Origin: an uncultured Saprospiraceae bacterium
GTDB taxonomy: Bacteria > Bacteroidota > Bacteroidia > Chitinophagales > Saprospiraceae
Length of the DNA stretch: 64,000 nucleotides
NCBI GenBank assembly: GCA_937951615.1
Contig: CALFBH010000003.1
Location: 1-64,000 of the forward strand
Direction: 5' to 3'
Of the stretch, positions 1-8,231 are shown in pieces. The first letter of the stretch is position 1. Every line of letters starts with the position of its first letter. The position numbers were made by a program, and so were the translations under genes. The notes below the pieces were generated by a model, which saw nothing but the letters and a program-made list of their open reading frames with translations, searched no databases and was not told the DNA's origin.

Positions 1-1
1 A

Positions 2-130
2 GAAAAACAAATAATTGAAGTTCAAAAACAATTAAATAACAGACCGAGAAAGAGGTTTGGGTACAAAACACCCAATGAAATATTCGCGCAAAAAATCGAA
101 CAGCAGTTCGATGTTGCATTTATTACTTGA
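2..130 (+). mobile_element. IS30-type transposase, C-terminal end only
   Basis: An open frame enters from the left window edge and stops at 130. It encodes the typical end of IS30-family transposases: LNNRPRKRFGYKTPNEIF followed by a short tail. The rest lies outside the window, so it is not possible to say whether the element is intact. It ends 58 bases before the hcp start, which places an insertion sequence, or its remnant, directly at the left border of the T6SS island. Confidence 0.75.
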
Positions 131-187
131 ATCCAAGTATAGAAGCAAACAACATTTATTTTTTTTAACTAAAAAAACGTAATAACC

Positions 188-610
188 ATGGCAGCAGTAA
201 TCAAAGCCACATTCAAAGTAGACGGACAGGAAAACGAAGTCGTTGGATTGTCTTATTCTTTCGACCAAAACATTGACAACATCGGACAGCCTGCGGGTGA
301 AGTACGCGGTGGGATTATTAATGTATCGCTCGGTTCGCTTGGTAGCGAAAAACGCTTCGGCTGGATGGTCGCATCCGACATGAAGAAAAGCGGCGAAATT
401 GAATTCACCGACAGCAATGGCAAAACGCTCAAAACCTTAAAATTCGAAGACGCTTACTGTGTAGGCTACACCGAAGATTATGAGGCATTTTCAGGCGACA
501 AAGCTGGCGGATTAACCATCAAAGACGGTGCAAAAGAACATCTGACCCTTTCTTGCAAAAAAATATCCGTAGCAGGCGAGGCACACGAAAACACTTGGTT
601 AGATGCCTAA
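188..610 (+). CDS. tssD: T6SS tube protein TssD (Hcp)
   Basis: This 140-residue protein has the size and sequence style of the Bacteroidota TssD/Hcp family. It starts with a KATFKVDGQENEVVGLSYSF strand, followed by FDQNIDNIGQPAGEVRGG and a beta-rich C-terminal half. Hcp stacks as hexameric rings to form the expelled inner tube of the type VI secretion system and can carry small effectors. The ATG at 188 is the first start after an AT-rich leader. It is followed by two stem-loops and the first vgrG, so tube and spike genes are adjacent. A decayed copy of the same family lies at 11688-11873. Confidence 0.9.
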   Translation: MAAVIKATFKVDGQENEVVGLSYSFDQNIDNIGQPAGEVRGGIINVSLGSLGSEKRFGWMVASDMKKSGEIEFTDSNGKTLKTLKFEDAYCVGYTEDYEAFSGDKAGGLTIKDGAKEHLTLSCKKISVAGEAHENTWLDA

Positions 611-611
611 A

Positions 612-700
612 GGGCAGTTCAAACTGCCCAATGAGAAGACCCTCATTAAGCCTAACATTTTACTAAGATGAACGCCAAAAAAAGCCACTTTTAGTAAAAT
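612..700 (+). terminator. Two stem-loops after hcp
   Basis: The first hairpin (612-629) is GGGCAGTT, a two-base loop and AACTGCCC. The second (657-700) has 10-base arms ATTTTACTAA/TTAGTAAAAT around a 24-base loop. Neither has a strong T run, so they may attenuate or stabilise the abundant hcp transcript rather than fully terminate ahead of vgrG. Confidence 0.4.
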
Positions 701-746
701 AACTTACAAGTATATTTTAGAGGGGATCTCTTAAAAAATACCATCG

Positions 747-2630
747 GTGGATTTGCATCACGCAAATTCACTGATGGACTATTCCTCAATGGAGTTCAGT
801 CAGTTAGCCTGTCCTGACTCCACTAAACCATGTATCGTGGCAACAGCTAAAGCAACCATAACTGTCGGTGGAAAAAAGGTAGATCCTTATCATGTGACTT
901 TGCAGCAACGCTGCGACTGGCACCACCATTTTGAAATTGTGGTCTCCTCTGAAAAAGTAGAAACTTCAAATAGCATTAACATTGATAAATCTATCGAATA
1001 CGTAGGTAAAACCGCTGAAATCAGCATCAGTTCTGCCGGAAATGAATTGAAATTTGATGGAATTATTACCAGTGTTCACTTAGACCGGACTTATACTGGC
1101 GACAGTGTTATTGTTTTCTCCGGCTACAGTCCCACCTATCTCATGGAGGACGGACTTGGCGTAAAATCCTACGCAGAGAAAAATATCCAGGGTATTGTAG
1201 ATGATATAATAGGACAATATCCATCTAACCTGCTCAGTCCTGTTGTGTCGCCCAAATATTCATCCACCATTCCGTATATCGTTCGATACAAAGAAACAGA
1301 ATACCAGTTCTTAAGCCGCCTCGCCACGGTGTATGGAGAATGGTTTTATTATGATGGAAAATCTCTTGTCTTTGGAGAACTACCTAATCCTGAAAGCATA
1401 GACCTTACACTAGGCAAAGACCTCAATTCTTTTAATTACGGGGTCAATTTGCGTCCATCAAAATTCAAATATCAGTTCTATAATTACGAAGAAAACAGAA
1501 CTTTAGAACAAGCCTCAAAAAGTTTCAAGCCAGGCTGGTTGGATACCTACGGCAAAAAAGCCTTAGACGCTGCGGACAGTCTCTTCCCCGTTGAACCCCT
1601 CAATTCTACCTGGCAAAATGCAGGCGAAGACGCGCTCATCAAACATCTGGTAGAAACCAGAAAAGCATCCATTCTAAGCGATAGTGCCTACTTCAAAGGA
1701 TCAAGTCAACATGCAGGCATCATGATCGGTGGCAGGGTTGGCGTGAATGTCATCAATAAAATAGCTGGACAAAATGTAAAAGCTTTTGTTGGACGCTATC
1801 GCATTACTGGCGTGACACATCAACTGAATGCCAATAAAGACTACAGCAATGATTTTACAGCCATTCCGGTCGCTGTGACTGCACCGCCCGTCAATAAAAA
1901 TGTCTTCAAACCCGAAGCAGAATCGCAGGTGGCTGTGGTAAAAGACAATAATGACCCCGATAAGCTGGGCAGAGTTCGTGTACAATTCAAATGGCAAAAA
2001 GATGATGAAATGACCCCCTGGATTCGGCAGATCACGAATTACGCCAATAAAGACAGAGGTACTTATTTCGTTCCAGAAATAGACGACGAGGTATATATAG
2101 ATTTCGAACAGGGAAATCCTGATCGTCCCTATATGCAGGGCGCATTATATCATGGCAAAACCGCCCCCGAGTTTTTCGACCCGGACAATAACTTCAAATC
2201 CATCAAAACCCGAAGCGGGCATACGATTAAGTTTGACGATACAGATGGTAGTGAAAAAATCACCATCTTAGATAAAAATAACAACCAGATAACCCTCAAT
2301 ACCAGCGAGGAATCCATCACTATTTCCGCACCCAAGAAAATACTGATCGAGTCGGAAGAGATAGAGATGAAGGGTAAAAACATCACCATTTCAGCCAGTA
2401 GCGAACTCAAAGAAAAGGGCAACAACGTCACCATAGGCGCAAAACAAGCCCTAAAACTTAGCGGAGATATGTCTGCCGAACTGGTGAGTAATCAAACAGT
2501 GGATATTTCTGGCAAAACTAGTGTGAAAGTCGCCAGTGATGTCAGTACCGAAGTAGGCGGCAATGCGACCTTGAAATTAAAATCCTCCGGCATGGCGAGC
2601 TTGCAAGGGGCTTTGGTGAAGATTAATTGA
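747..2630 (+). CDS. tssI: T6SS spike protein VgrG (TssI), module 1
   Basis: The predicted product (up to 627 residues) has the full VgrG layout. It has a gp27-like N-terminal region, a gp5-type OB domain around residues 390-480 (DPDKLGRVRVQFKW, then FVPEIDDEVYIDFEQGNPDR, GALYHG) and a polar beta-helix of repeated KxxITISA-like strands to the end. It forms the trimeric tip that receives PAAR proteins and effectors. The start is uncertain: GTG at 747 gives the longest form, ATGs lie at 774 and 789, and GTG at 837 (giving MATAKATITVGGKK) aligns with the start of the paralogue at 12142. It is closely similar to that paralogue over most of its length, with the greatest divergence in the C-terminal beta-helix. 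Confidence 0.92.
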   Translation: MDLHHANSLMDYSSMEFSQLACPDSTKPCIVATAKATITVGGKKVDPYHVTLQQRCDWHHHFEIVVSSEKVETSNSINIDKSIEYVGKTAEISISSAGNELKFDGIITSVHLDRTYTGDSVIVFSGYSPTYLMEDGLGVKSYAEKNIQGIVDDIIGQYPSNLLSPVVSPKYSSTIPYIVRYKETEYQFLSRLATVYGEWFYYDGKSLVFGELPNPESIDLTLGKDLNSFNYGVNLRPSKFKYQFYNYEENRTLEQASKSFKPGWLDTYGKKALDAADSLFPVEPLNSTWQNAGEDALIKHLVETRKASILSDSAYFKGSSQHAGIMIGGRVGVNVINKIAGQNVKAFVGRYRITGVTHQLNANKDYSNDFTAIPVAVTAPPVNKNVFKPEAESQVAVVKDNNDPDKLGRVRVQFKWQKDDEMTPWIRQITNYANKDRGTYFVPEIDDEVYIDFEQGNPDRPYMQGALYHGKTAPEFFDPDNNFKSIKTRSGHTIKFDDTDGSEKITILDKNNNQITLNTSEESITISAPKKILIESEEIEMKGKNITISASSELKEKGNNVTIGAKQALKLSGDMSAELVSNQTVDISGKTSVKVASDVSTEVGGNATLKLKSSGMASLQGALVKIN

Positions 2631-2639
2631 TTGCTCAGT

Positions 2640-2704
2640 GGTGATTTCGACTCCGCTCAATCACCGAAGTATATCCGGTCGTTGAGCGAAGTCGAAACGA
2701 CCGG
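2640..2704. repeat. Pair of hairpins with conserved, mutually complementary loops
   Basis: Hairpin A (2640-2665) has stem GGTGATT/AATCACC and loop TCGACTCCGCTC. Hairpin B (2675-2704) has stem CCGGTCGTT/AACGACCGG and loop GAGCGAAGTCGA. The loops are near reverse complements of each other while the stems are unrelated. The pair sits directly after the vgrG stop codon. The same design occurs at 25014-25102. Confidence 0.8.
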
Positions 2705-2727
2705 ACAGTTGAATTTGAATTTATGCT

Positions 2728-3114
2728 ATGCTCATTATAAAAGACACACAAATGGAAGCCTTCCGCCAGATAGAGGTGGAGAAGTTTGTGCAGAAATCTG
2801 TCGTATTTCTGCAGCAAAACTTTGCAGATTGGTGTGCGGATAAGGAGCAGGAAGCAATTGAGGCTTTTATACATGGCATCATTGCTTTTGGAGAGCAGTA
2901 TGAGATTCGGAAGCAGTTGAATTTGCAGAAATTGATGCACTTTAAGATTACTTATGAATTTGATGTGCCGCTTGTAGAGCATTTGGAGGAGATATTGAGT
3001 CAGGTGGAGACAAATGAGAGTTATCGGGTGAAATGTTTTTATAAATCATTATTAAACAAGGAACTGCCTGTGAAGAAAGAAGAAAAAATGGATGAATTTG
3101 ATTGGTGGGAATGA
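2728..3114 (+). CDS. Small conserved T6SS-linked protein, function unknown
   Basis: The 128-residue product is predicted to be mostly helical, acidic and soluble, with no signal peptide. Its beginning (MLIIKDTQMEAFRQIEVEKF) resembles small proteins that I recall accompanying vgrG/PAAR effector loci in Proteobacteria, which also start with an MLxIR/KxxQ motif. This recollection is not a verified match. It follows vgrG1 and precedes the first effector by 25 bases, so a role in loading or folding of cargo is reasonable. The C-terminus ends in an acidic, Trp-rich tail (DEFDWWE). The ATG at 2728 is preferred over an overlapping minus-strand frame because of operon context. Confidence 0.65.
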   Translation: MLIIKDTQMEAFRQIEVEKFVQKSVVFLQQNFADWCADKEQEAIEAFIHGIIAFGEQYEIRKQLNLQKLMHFKITYEFDVPLVEHLEEILSQVETNESYRVKCFYKSLLNKELPVKKEEKMDEFDWWE

Positions 3115-3139
3115 ACCTTAAAATTTCAAATAATTAGAG

Positions 3140-4618
3140 ATGAGTTTTATTTACGACATAATTGATGCAATAGATAATATGGTTTCTGGACCTGCTGCGC
3201 AGGTTAAAATTGAAATTCCTGAGGTGATGGATGCATACTTTGCCACTAGAAAACCGATGTTTGTTAAATCAGATGCATCAGGTGGCTCACATGCTTACAC
3301 ATTTAAATATAATAATAATGTTGCAGCCGACAACAGATCCAATATTGCAAACATAATTCTGAAGAAAGTTAATGAAGCGGAAAGAGCTAATAATAAATTC
3401 ACCAAACTAGATAATGTAACTAGTGTTTTAAAAAATCAGTATTATAAGGCAGGTAGCATTATAAATATTCCATTATTTAAGTACAAAGAGCAGGTCAGTT
3501 TTGAGAAGATTAATAGTGCTATTTTAGAGGAAAAGGTTTATTTAATTGTTGAAACATTATATTTTAGAGGCGAAGAAATCTGGATTGAGATTCGGCAAGG
3601 GAAAGAAAAAGTTATAGTGGAAGAAAAAAAACGGATTGAAATTTTGCACGACAACTATACGGAACTAATTAAAGTAAATGTGGGGGAATGGGCAACAGAT
3701 AAAGATATTGAGAACAAAGATGATTTTAAGGATTGGGCAATTGCTGAAATCACGTTAAGACCAAACTCGGATGAGGAATTGAAAAAGTGGGAAACAGCTA
3801 TCGGCAATACTATTAATAATAGAACGCATTTATGTCTATTAGTGGATGCTAAGTCGCCTAATCCTGATTACGCAAATATTATTTATTACGGCAACAAGAA
3901 TGATGAAGCAAATTCAGAACATAGTAACATTACCAATTATTGGTTGGATGTAGAAGGAAAGTGGTTTGAATTAGGGAAAAGAAAAATGTTATTCCCTTTC
4001 AAATCAATACCTCTTAACCACCCGGATAAATTCAAAAACGACAGTTATAAGAGGTACGACTATAATAAAAAAGAAGACAATGCTGCATCTTTTGGCTATA
4101 GAAGGGGGAGTAATAGAATTCATGCTGCTTGCGATCTATATTATGAAATAGGAGAGCCTATTTATGCAATAGAAGACGGCATTGTAAAAGCTGTTTATCC
4201 GTTTTATTATGATACTTGGGCTATCGAAATTGAACATGATTATGAATATAAAAAAGGTTACAAATTATATGTAAGATATGGAGAGGTCAGTAAAAATAAT
4301 ATTAAAGTCAAGGCCGGACAAAAAGTATTAAAAGGAGAAAAAATTGCCGAAATAGGACTCCTTTATAATAAGGCAGAAAATAAATATATTGTTCAGCCAT
4401 CTCCAGATAAAAGGGGAATGCTGCATATTGAAATGTACACAGGGGAGGCGACTGGAAAATTGTCTAATAAAACAGTCAAGTACACCTCTATGTTATACGC
4501 AAAATCTAGTAAATATTCAACGAATAGGAGTTTCCAAAGAAGAAGAGATTTAATAGATCCTCTTCCTTTATTAAAAGAAATGTATAATACTTCTAAAGCA
4601 AAAAATATAATTCAATGA
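3140..4618 (+). CDS. T6SS effector candidate with altered M23/LytM peptidase domain
   Basis: This 492-residue protein has no signal peptide. An Ig-like stretch around residues 129-150 (EEKVYLIVETLYFRGEEI) matches the motif in the neighbouring PAAR protein. The C-terminal part is an M23-like fold: H328 and D332 in RIHAACDLY, the following GEPIYAIEDGIVKAV strand, VKAGQKVLKGEKIAEIG, and H429 in MLHIEMY. These three residues would form the zinc site. The two general catalytic histidines of LytM-type enzymes appear replaced: Tyr-x-His-Leu is YGEV (E382), and the first His of His-x-His is Met427. It may cleave peptidoglycan by a changed mechanism or bind it. It overlaps the next gene by ATGA, a usual effector-immunity arrangement. 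Confidence 0.75.
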   Translation: MSFIYDIIDAIDNMVSGPAAQVKIEIPEVMDAYFATRKPMFVKSDASGGSHAYTFKYNNNVAADNRSNIANIILKKVNEAERANNKFTKLDNVTSVLKNQYYKAGSIINIPLFKYKEQVSFEKINSAILEEKVYLIVETLYFRGEEIWIEIRQGKEKVIVEEKKRIEILHDNYTELIKVNVGEWATDKDIENKDDFKDWAIAEITLRPNSDEELKKWETAIGNTINNRTHLCLLVDAKSPNPDYANIIYYGNKNDEANSEHSNITNYWLDVEGKWFELGKRKMLFPFKSIPLNHPDKFKNDSYKRYDYNKKEDNAASFGYRRGSNRIHAACDLYYEIGEPIYAIEDGIVKAVYPFYYDTWAIEIEHDYEYKKGYKLYVRYGEVSKNNIKVKAGQKVLKGEKIAEIGLLYNKAENKYIVQPSPDKRGMLHIEMYTGEATGKLSNKTVKYTSMLYAKSSKYSTNRSFQRRRDLIDPLPLLKEMYNTSKAKNIIQ

Positions 4619-5226
4619 AATATTTAAGAATATTAATTTTCTTACTTGTTTTAGTTGCCTGTAAGCAAAAGGCGATAGATAATAATAAAACTGCAACAAA
4701 CAATAATGAGGCAAGAAAAAGTAAAACTATAGCCAATACTACATCGGAAAATAATTTTGTAGAAATTAATTTTGACAAACCGATTCTTAAAGAAATTCTT
4801 GATAAGAAGTTAATAGGTCTTTCAATCAAAGATAGTACCCAAGTAACTACCTATGAAAGATACTGGTTAGATTTTTACACGACTTGTATGATGTCAGCAA
4901 TTTCCATTTTTATTGATACTAAAAATAAAAAAATTCATTTTATTGAGTATTCAGAAATACCTTCTTTTGTAGTGGAAAAAGAGAAAATCGTAACCTCTTT
5001 TGATATCTTAAAAGTAGGCACTACTTCATCAGATGCGAACTTTACAGTAGCCAGAAGCCAAAAAAAATACGGAATGAGTTTTTTGAAGTTGAATGAAGAC
5101 GGTTTATATGAAATTAAGATGGATTCAGAGCTATTGAATTCTGATATTGGTAGATATAAATTCTATATTAATCAATCTAAAGCGTCCAAATTTTCAAAGG
5201 AAGAATGTGGTGGATTTGATGGGTGA
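4615..5226 (+). CDS. Lipoprotein, probable immunity protein for the M23-like effector
   Basis: The 203-residue product begins with a lipoprotein signal peptide (MKYLRILIFLLVLVAC, lipobox Cys16). An Asn/Lys-rich linker and a compact domain with four C-terminal-half cysteines or aromatic clusters follow. No family was recognised. Its start codon overlaps the effector stop by four bases, implying translational coupling. A lipid-anchored envelope protein is what would be expected to neutralise a cell-wall-acting toxin in the periplasm. The assignment rests on position and localisation, not on sequence homology. Confidence 0.6.
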   Translation: MKYLRILIFLLVLVACKQKAIDNNKTATNNNEARKSKTIANTTSENNFVEINFDKPILKEILDKKLIGLSIKDSTQVTTYERYWLDFYTTCMMSAISIFIDTKNKKIHFIEYSEIPSFVVEKEKIVTSFDILKVGTTSSDANFTVARSQKKYGMSFLKLNEDGLYEIKMDSELLNSDIGRYKFYINQSKASKFSKEECGGFDG

Positions 5227-5292
5227 AGAACCTGATAAGGACTATATAAATTATCTAAGCAACGTATTGAATAGCAATGAAACACTGAAAAA

Positions 5293-6279
5293 ATGGCAAA
5301 CGCACAACTAATTAACAGAAGTGACCTTTCTAAAGAACCGGACTACAACTGTACAGACGATGCAGTATCTCCGGTACAAGCCTGTGCGCTCAATGAAGAA
5401 GAAAAAGAACCCAAGCAAAAAATTGTTAAGGCATATTTTACTAATTTAGAAGGTGAACCACTTGAAAAAATCACCAAAGAAAAAGAAATTTATCTGGTCA
5501 TTGAGACGGAAAATATGAGTGGAGAAGAGGTGATTATCAATTTACCAGCTCATTATGGTGATTTTAAATATGAAGGAGAACTAATTACAGAAGATAAAGT
5601 ACTCAAACTAAGTGTCGGTGGCAGTACCGAGAAAATAAAATTAGAAGTTGTTCCTAGAAGAAAAAAATCAGTAAATTCACAAACGGACAATACAAATAGC
5701 GATTCAAATGCGTCGACTCCAACCGAAGAACAGGACGAAACGCAGGAAGAGGAAAAGAAAGACAGAGAACTCAAAAGAATTGTATTTAAGAGAAAAGATA
5801 TATTATGGGGCAAAATAATTGGTAGTCAAGTTGGAGTGGATGTAGGTGAAGCCGATTTGTATGGACACTGGTGGGTAGAAATTGACGGTAAGGAAGCTTA
5901 TGGCTGGTGGCCGGATGGTCAGGTGAGTTTCAAAAAAACTATCCAAGGCGTAGATGGAATTTTAAATTGGGGAGATGACCAAGACCCACACTTAGGTGAT
6001 AGTGGAAATGAAGAATTCAGTCCGGTAATAGATGCTGACGACCCACGAACAACAGATGAAATAATTGCCTGTATTCGCAATTTTGCCAATAGTTACGCCG
6101 CTACGCATCCAAAATGGTCATACCCTGCGAGAGGGAATATGGGAAACTGTCATACATTTCAGGAGGATATGATAAAGCATTGCAATATTAATAGGAAAGG
6201 AACAGTAACTCATAAAGACGCCAAAGGAAAAACAACCAGTACAAATACAGCAAAAAATGTAGTAGAAGTTAATGATTAA
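5293..6279 (+). CDS. T6SS effector candidate, permuted papain-like (NlpC/P60 superfamily) hydrolase
   Basis: The 328-residue product has three parts. A Cys-containing N-terminus comes first, then an Ig-like domain (about residues 43-115, with KEIYLVIETENMSGEEV) that aligns with the PAAR protein at 7485. An acidic linker of Thr/Glu/Gln leads to a C-terminal domain with H192 in YGHWWVEIDG, then YGWWPDG, DPHLGD and C286 in NCHTFQEDM. The order His before an Asn-Cys-His/Glu-His-Phe-like motif resembles LRAT-type permuted NlpC/P60 enzymes, which act as amidases, peptidases or acyltransferases. No signal peptide is present, consistent with T6SS delivery. It overlaps the lipoprotein gene downstream by 8 bases. 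Confidence 0.65.
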   Translation: MANAQLINRSDLSKEPDYNCTDDAVSPVQACALNEEEKEPKQKIVKAYFTNLEGEPLEKITKEKEIYLVIETENMSGEEVIINLPAHYGDFKYEGELITEDKVLKLSVGGSTEKIKLEVVPRRKKSVNSQTDNTNSDSNASTPTEEQDETQEEEKKDRELKRIVFKRKDILWGKIIGSQVGVDVGEADLYGHWWVEIDGKEAYGWWPDGQVSFKKTIQGVDGILNWGDDQDPHLGDSGNEEFSPVIDADDPRTTDEIIACIRNFANSYAATHPKWSYPARGNMGNCHTFQEDMIKHCNINRKGTVTHKDAKGKTTSTNTAKNVVEVND

Positions 6280-6997
6280 ATATAAAAACACATATCATAG
6301 TCTTTCTCTTATGTTAATCCTTGCAATTTATATGTTATCTTGCTCTATTGGTGAACAACAAAGTGAAAAAAAAAGAATTGAAATGAATAAAGAAAATCAA
6401 ACAATAAGTGATGTACTTAAGACAACCGAAAAGAAAAGTGTTTTTCTCGTTAGAATGAATGTACCATCAATATCTATAAGAAAAGGTTTTGACTTCACGG
6501 ATACATATAAACCATCTGTAATTCAAACGTTAGGTGATATTGAAGAGAATATGTTAATGGAAAAAAATATCCCTAACAAAAGAGCAGTTCTTGAGTCATT
6601 GGTCATAGAGAAACATAAATTAAAGTTCGCTAAGAAGTATATCTTAACATCAAGTTTTCCACTTGACGGTGAAGATATGCGGCGTCTTCAAATAACAAAA
6701 GAAGAACTCATTGAAACTGGTCAAAGGAGGTTTATATTTGAAGATAATGTCATAACGCCTTTTACAATGGAAGACATAGATGAGGTTAATTCTTATGCCT
6801 TATTGCATCCGAGAGACAAGAAAGAACAGTTTTTTGATTTATATATAATTAACGTGGAGCCTAATGCCAGGACACATAGAGTATATGACTACAAAGGAGA
6901 TTCAAAAAGAGTAGAATGTAGCGAATTTGAATTTTTATACAACGATGCTGGAGGTTTCATCGGAATCAAAAACTTAGATAAAGTCGAAAGTGAGTAG
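6272..6997 (+). CDS. Lipoprotein, probable immunity protein for the papain-like effector
   Basis: The 241-residue protein has a hydrophobic N-terminus ending in the lipobox MLSC, then a charged region with no recognised domain. The gene overlaps the upstream effector by 8 bases and the downstream DUF4123 gene by 8 bases, so it lies inside a continuous operon. By position and envelope targeting it is the best candidate to protect against the enzyme encoded just upstream. Sequence similarity to the other two lipoproteins of the island was not evident by eye, as expected for effector-specific immunity proteins. Confidence 0.6.
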   Translation: MIKYKNTYHSLSLMLILAIYMLSCSIGEQQSEKKRIEMNKENQTISDVLKTTEKKSVFLVRMNVPSISIRKGFDFTDTYKPSVIQTLGDIEENMLMEKNIPNKRAVLESLVIEKHKLKFAKKYILTSSFPLDGEDMRRLQITKEELIETGQRRFIFEDNVITPFTMEDIDEVNSYALLHPRDKKEQFFDLYIINVEPNARTHRVYDYKGDSKRVECSEFEFLYNDAGGFIGIKNLDKVESE

Positions 6998-7481
6998 CCG
7001 TCATTACATAGTATTTGATGCTGCTAAAATGAACAGCCAAATTGAAGTTGCAAAACGCTTCAACCAGAAATTTATGTGCCTGTATAAAGGAGAAGCAGAG
7101 GAAAAACTAAGTACAGTAGCACCCTGGCTGTTTACTTATCCGAAACCTTCAATGTTTTCGGATTGGTACTTAGCTCGTAGTGGTCAGCAGCATTGGGGGA
7201 TTATTGTTGAGACTCAAAAAGATTTTAAGACGGTTTATCTACATCTTAAAAAATTTCTGATGGTTAAGACAGAAGCCGGTAAAAAAATGTATTTCCGCTT
7301 CTACGACCCACGTGTACTGCCCACTTTTTTGGAGACTAGTGATGAAGCACAATTAAAAGCTTTTTTCGGGCCGATAGACAAATACATCTTAGAAGCTAAA
7401 AACGGACAAATGATAGAATACCAATTCACTAATAATGAATTAATTAAAAATAACTCGGAATTTTTTCTGCAAACTTCATAA
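6990..7481 (+). CDS. DUF4123 adaptor/chaperone for T6SS effector loading
   Basis: The 163-residue product carries the hallmark of the DUF4123 family: a Trp-rich central part (WGIIVET), then the signature GKKMYFRFYDPRVLPTFLET and FFGPI. DUF4123 proteins (Tap/Tec) bind effectors and hand them to VgrG. The frame starts at GTG 6990, overlapping the preceding lipoprotein gene by 8 bases. The PAAR gene follows after three bases, so it probably serves the PAAR protein or the cysteine peptidase downstream. Confidence 0.88.
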   Translation: MSSRHYIVFDAAKMNSQIEVAKRFNQKFMCLYKGEAEEKLSTVAPWLFTYPKPSMFSDWYLARSGQQHWGIIVETQKDFKTVYLHLKKFLMVKTEAGKKMYFRFYDPRVLPTFLETSDEAQLKAFFGPIDKYILEAKNGQMIEYQFTNNELIKNNSEFFLQTS

Positions 7482-7484
7482 ACT

Positions 7485-8222
7485 ATGAGCAAACCAGCCG
7501 CCAGAATAGGAGATATGCATTTGTGTCCGCTCTTCACACCGGGCTTACCGCCTATACCACATGTTGGTGGACCGATTACAGGTCCAGGTGTACCCACAGT
7601 ACTGATTGGAGGAATGCCTGCGGCCGTCATGGGCGATATGTGTGTGTGCGTAGGTCCACCCGACTCCATCATCCTAGGTTCTACAGGAGTACTGATAGGA
7701 AATAAACCAGCTGCTCGTATGGGCGATATGACGGCACATGGAGGAAGTATTATTATAGGGTGTCCGACGGTACTGATAGGCGAAATATCTCCCGGTACTA
7801 TTATGACCAAAACTTCTCTGACTATATTGGAGCAAATGCCACAAAAAGAACAGGCAACCAGTATGACGCAGGCTGCGGAGGAAGGGAAGCCGTTTTGTGA
7901 AGTGTGTAATGAAATTTCTAATGAACCGACAGAGGAACAGGAAGAGGAACTGGAGACTATGCCTGAACTTCTTGATTTTTATATTACAGATGAAGATGGG
8001 AATAGGATTGAGGAAGCTAAAGTTGGGGATGAGATTTTCCTAGTAGTGGAAACGGTTAATATGCTTGGTGAAACAGTTGATATTTCATTGTCAGACGATC
8101 AGATAGATTACGAATACCAAGGAAAACGATTAAATAATGATACGCTTAAGGAGTATATAATTGATGATAACAATGCGAAAATATTATTAATGATTATTGC
8201 ACCTCAACATTCCGATGTTTAA
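7485..8222 (+). CDS. PAAR-domain spike tip with C-terminal Ig-like domain
   Basis: Residues 1-110 form a PAAR domain of the DUF4150-like kind, with repeated PAARxGDM and GxPTVLIG motifs and conserved His/Cys positions for the tip metal. A Cys-containing acidic linker follows. The last 85 residues (about 160-245) form an Ig-like domain with GDEIFLVVETVNMLGETV, nearly superimposable on the middle domain of the effector at 5293. PAAR caps VgrG, and the extension probably docks cargo. It lies 3 bases after the DUF4123 gene and 9 bases before the cysteine peptidase gene. Confidence 0.88.
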   Translation: MSKPAARIGDMHLCPLFTPGLPPIPHVGGPITGPGVPTVLIGGMPAAVMGDMCVCVGPPDSIILGSTGVLIGNKPAARMGDMTAHGGSIIIGCPTVLIGEISPGTIMTKTSLTILEQMPQKEQATSMTQAAEEGKPFCEVCNEISNEPTEEQEEELETMPELLDFYITDEDGNRIEEAKVGDEIFLVVETVNMLGETVDISLSDDQIDYEYQGKRLNNDTLKEYIIDDNNAKILLMIIAPQHSDV

Positions 8223-8231
8223 AATAATATT

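Noticed and set aside
2635-2982. Minus-strand frame of 115 residues
   Set aside because: It covers hairpin repeats and most of the small + strand gene at 2728, which fits the operon.
7301-7810. Minus-strand frame of 169 residues
   Set aside because: It is the shadow of the PAAR and DUF4123 genes, whose motifs are clear on the + strand.
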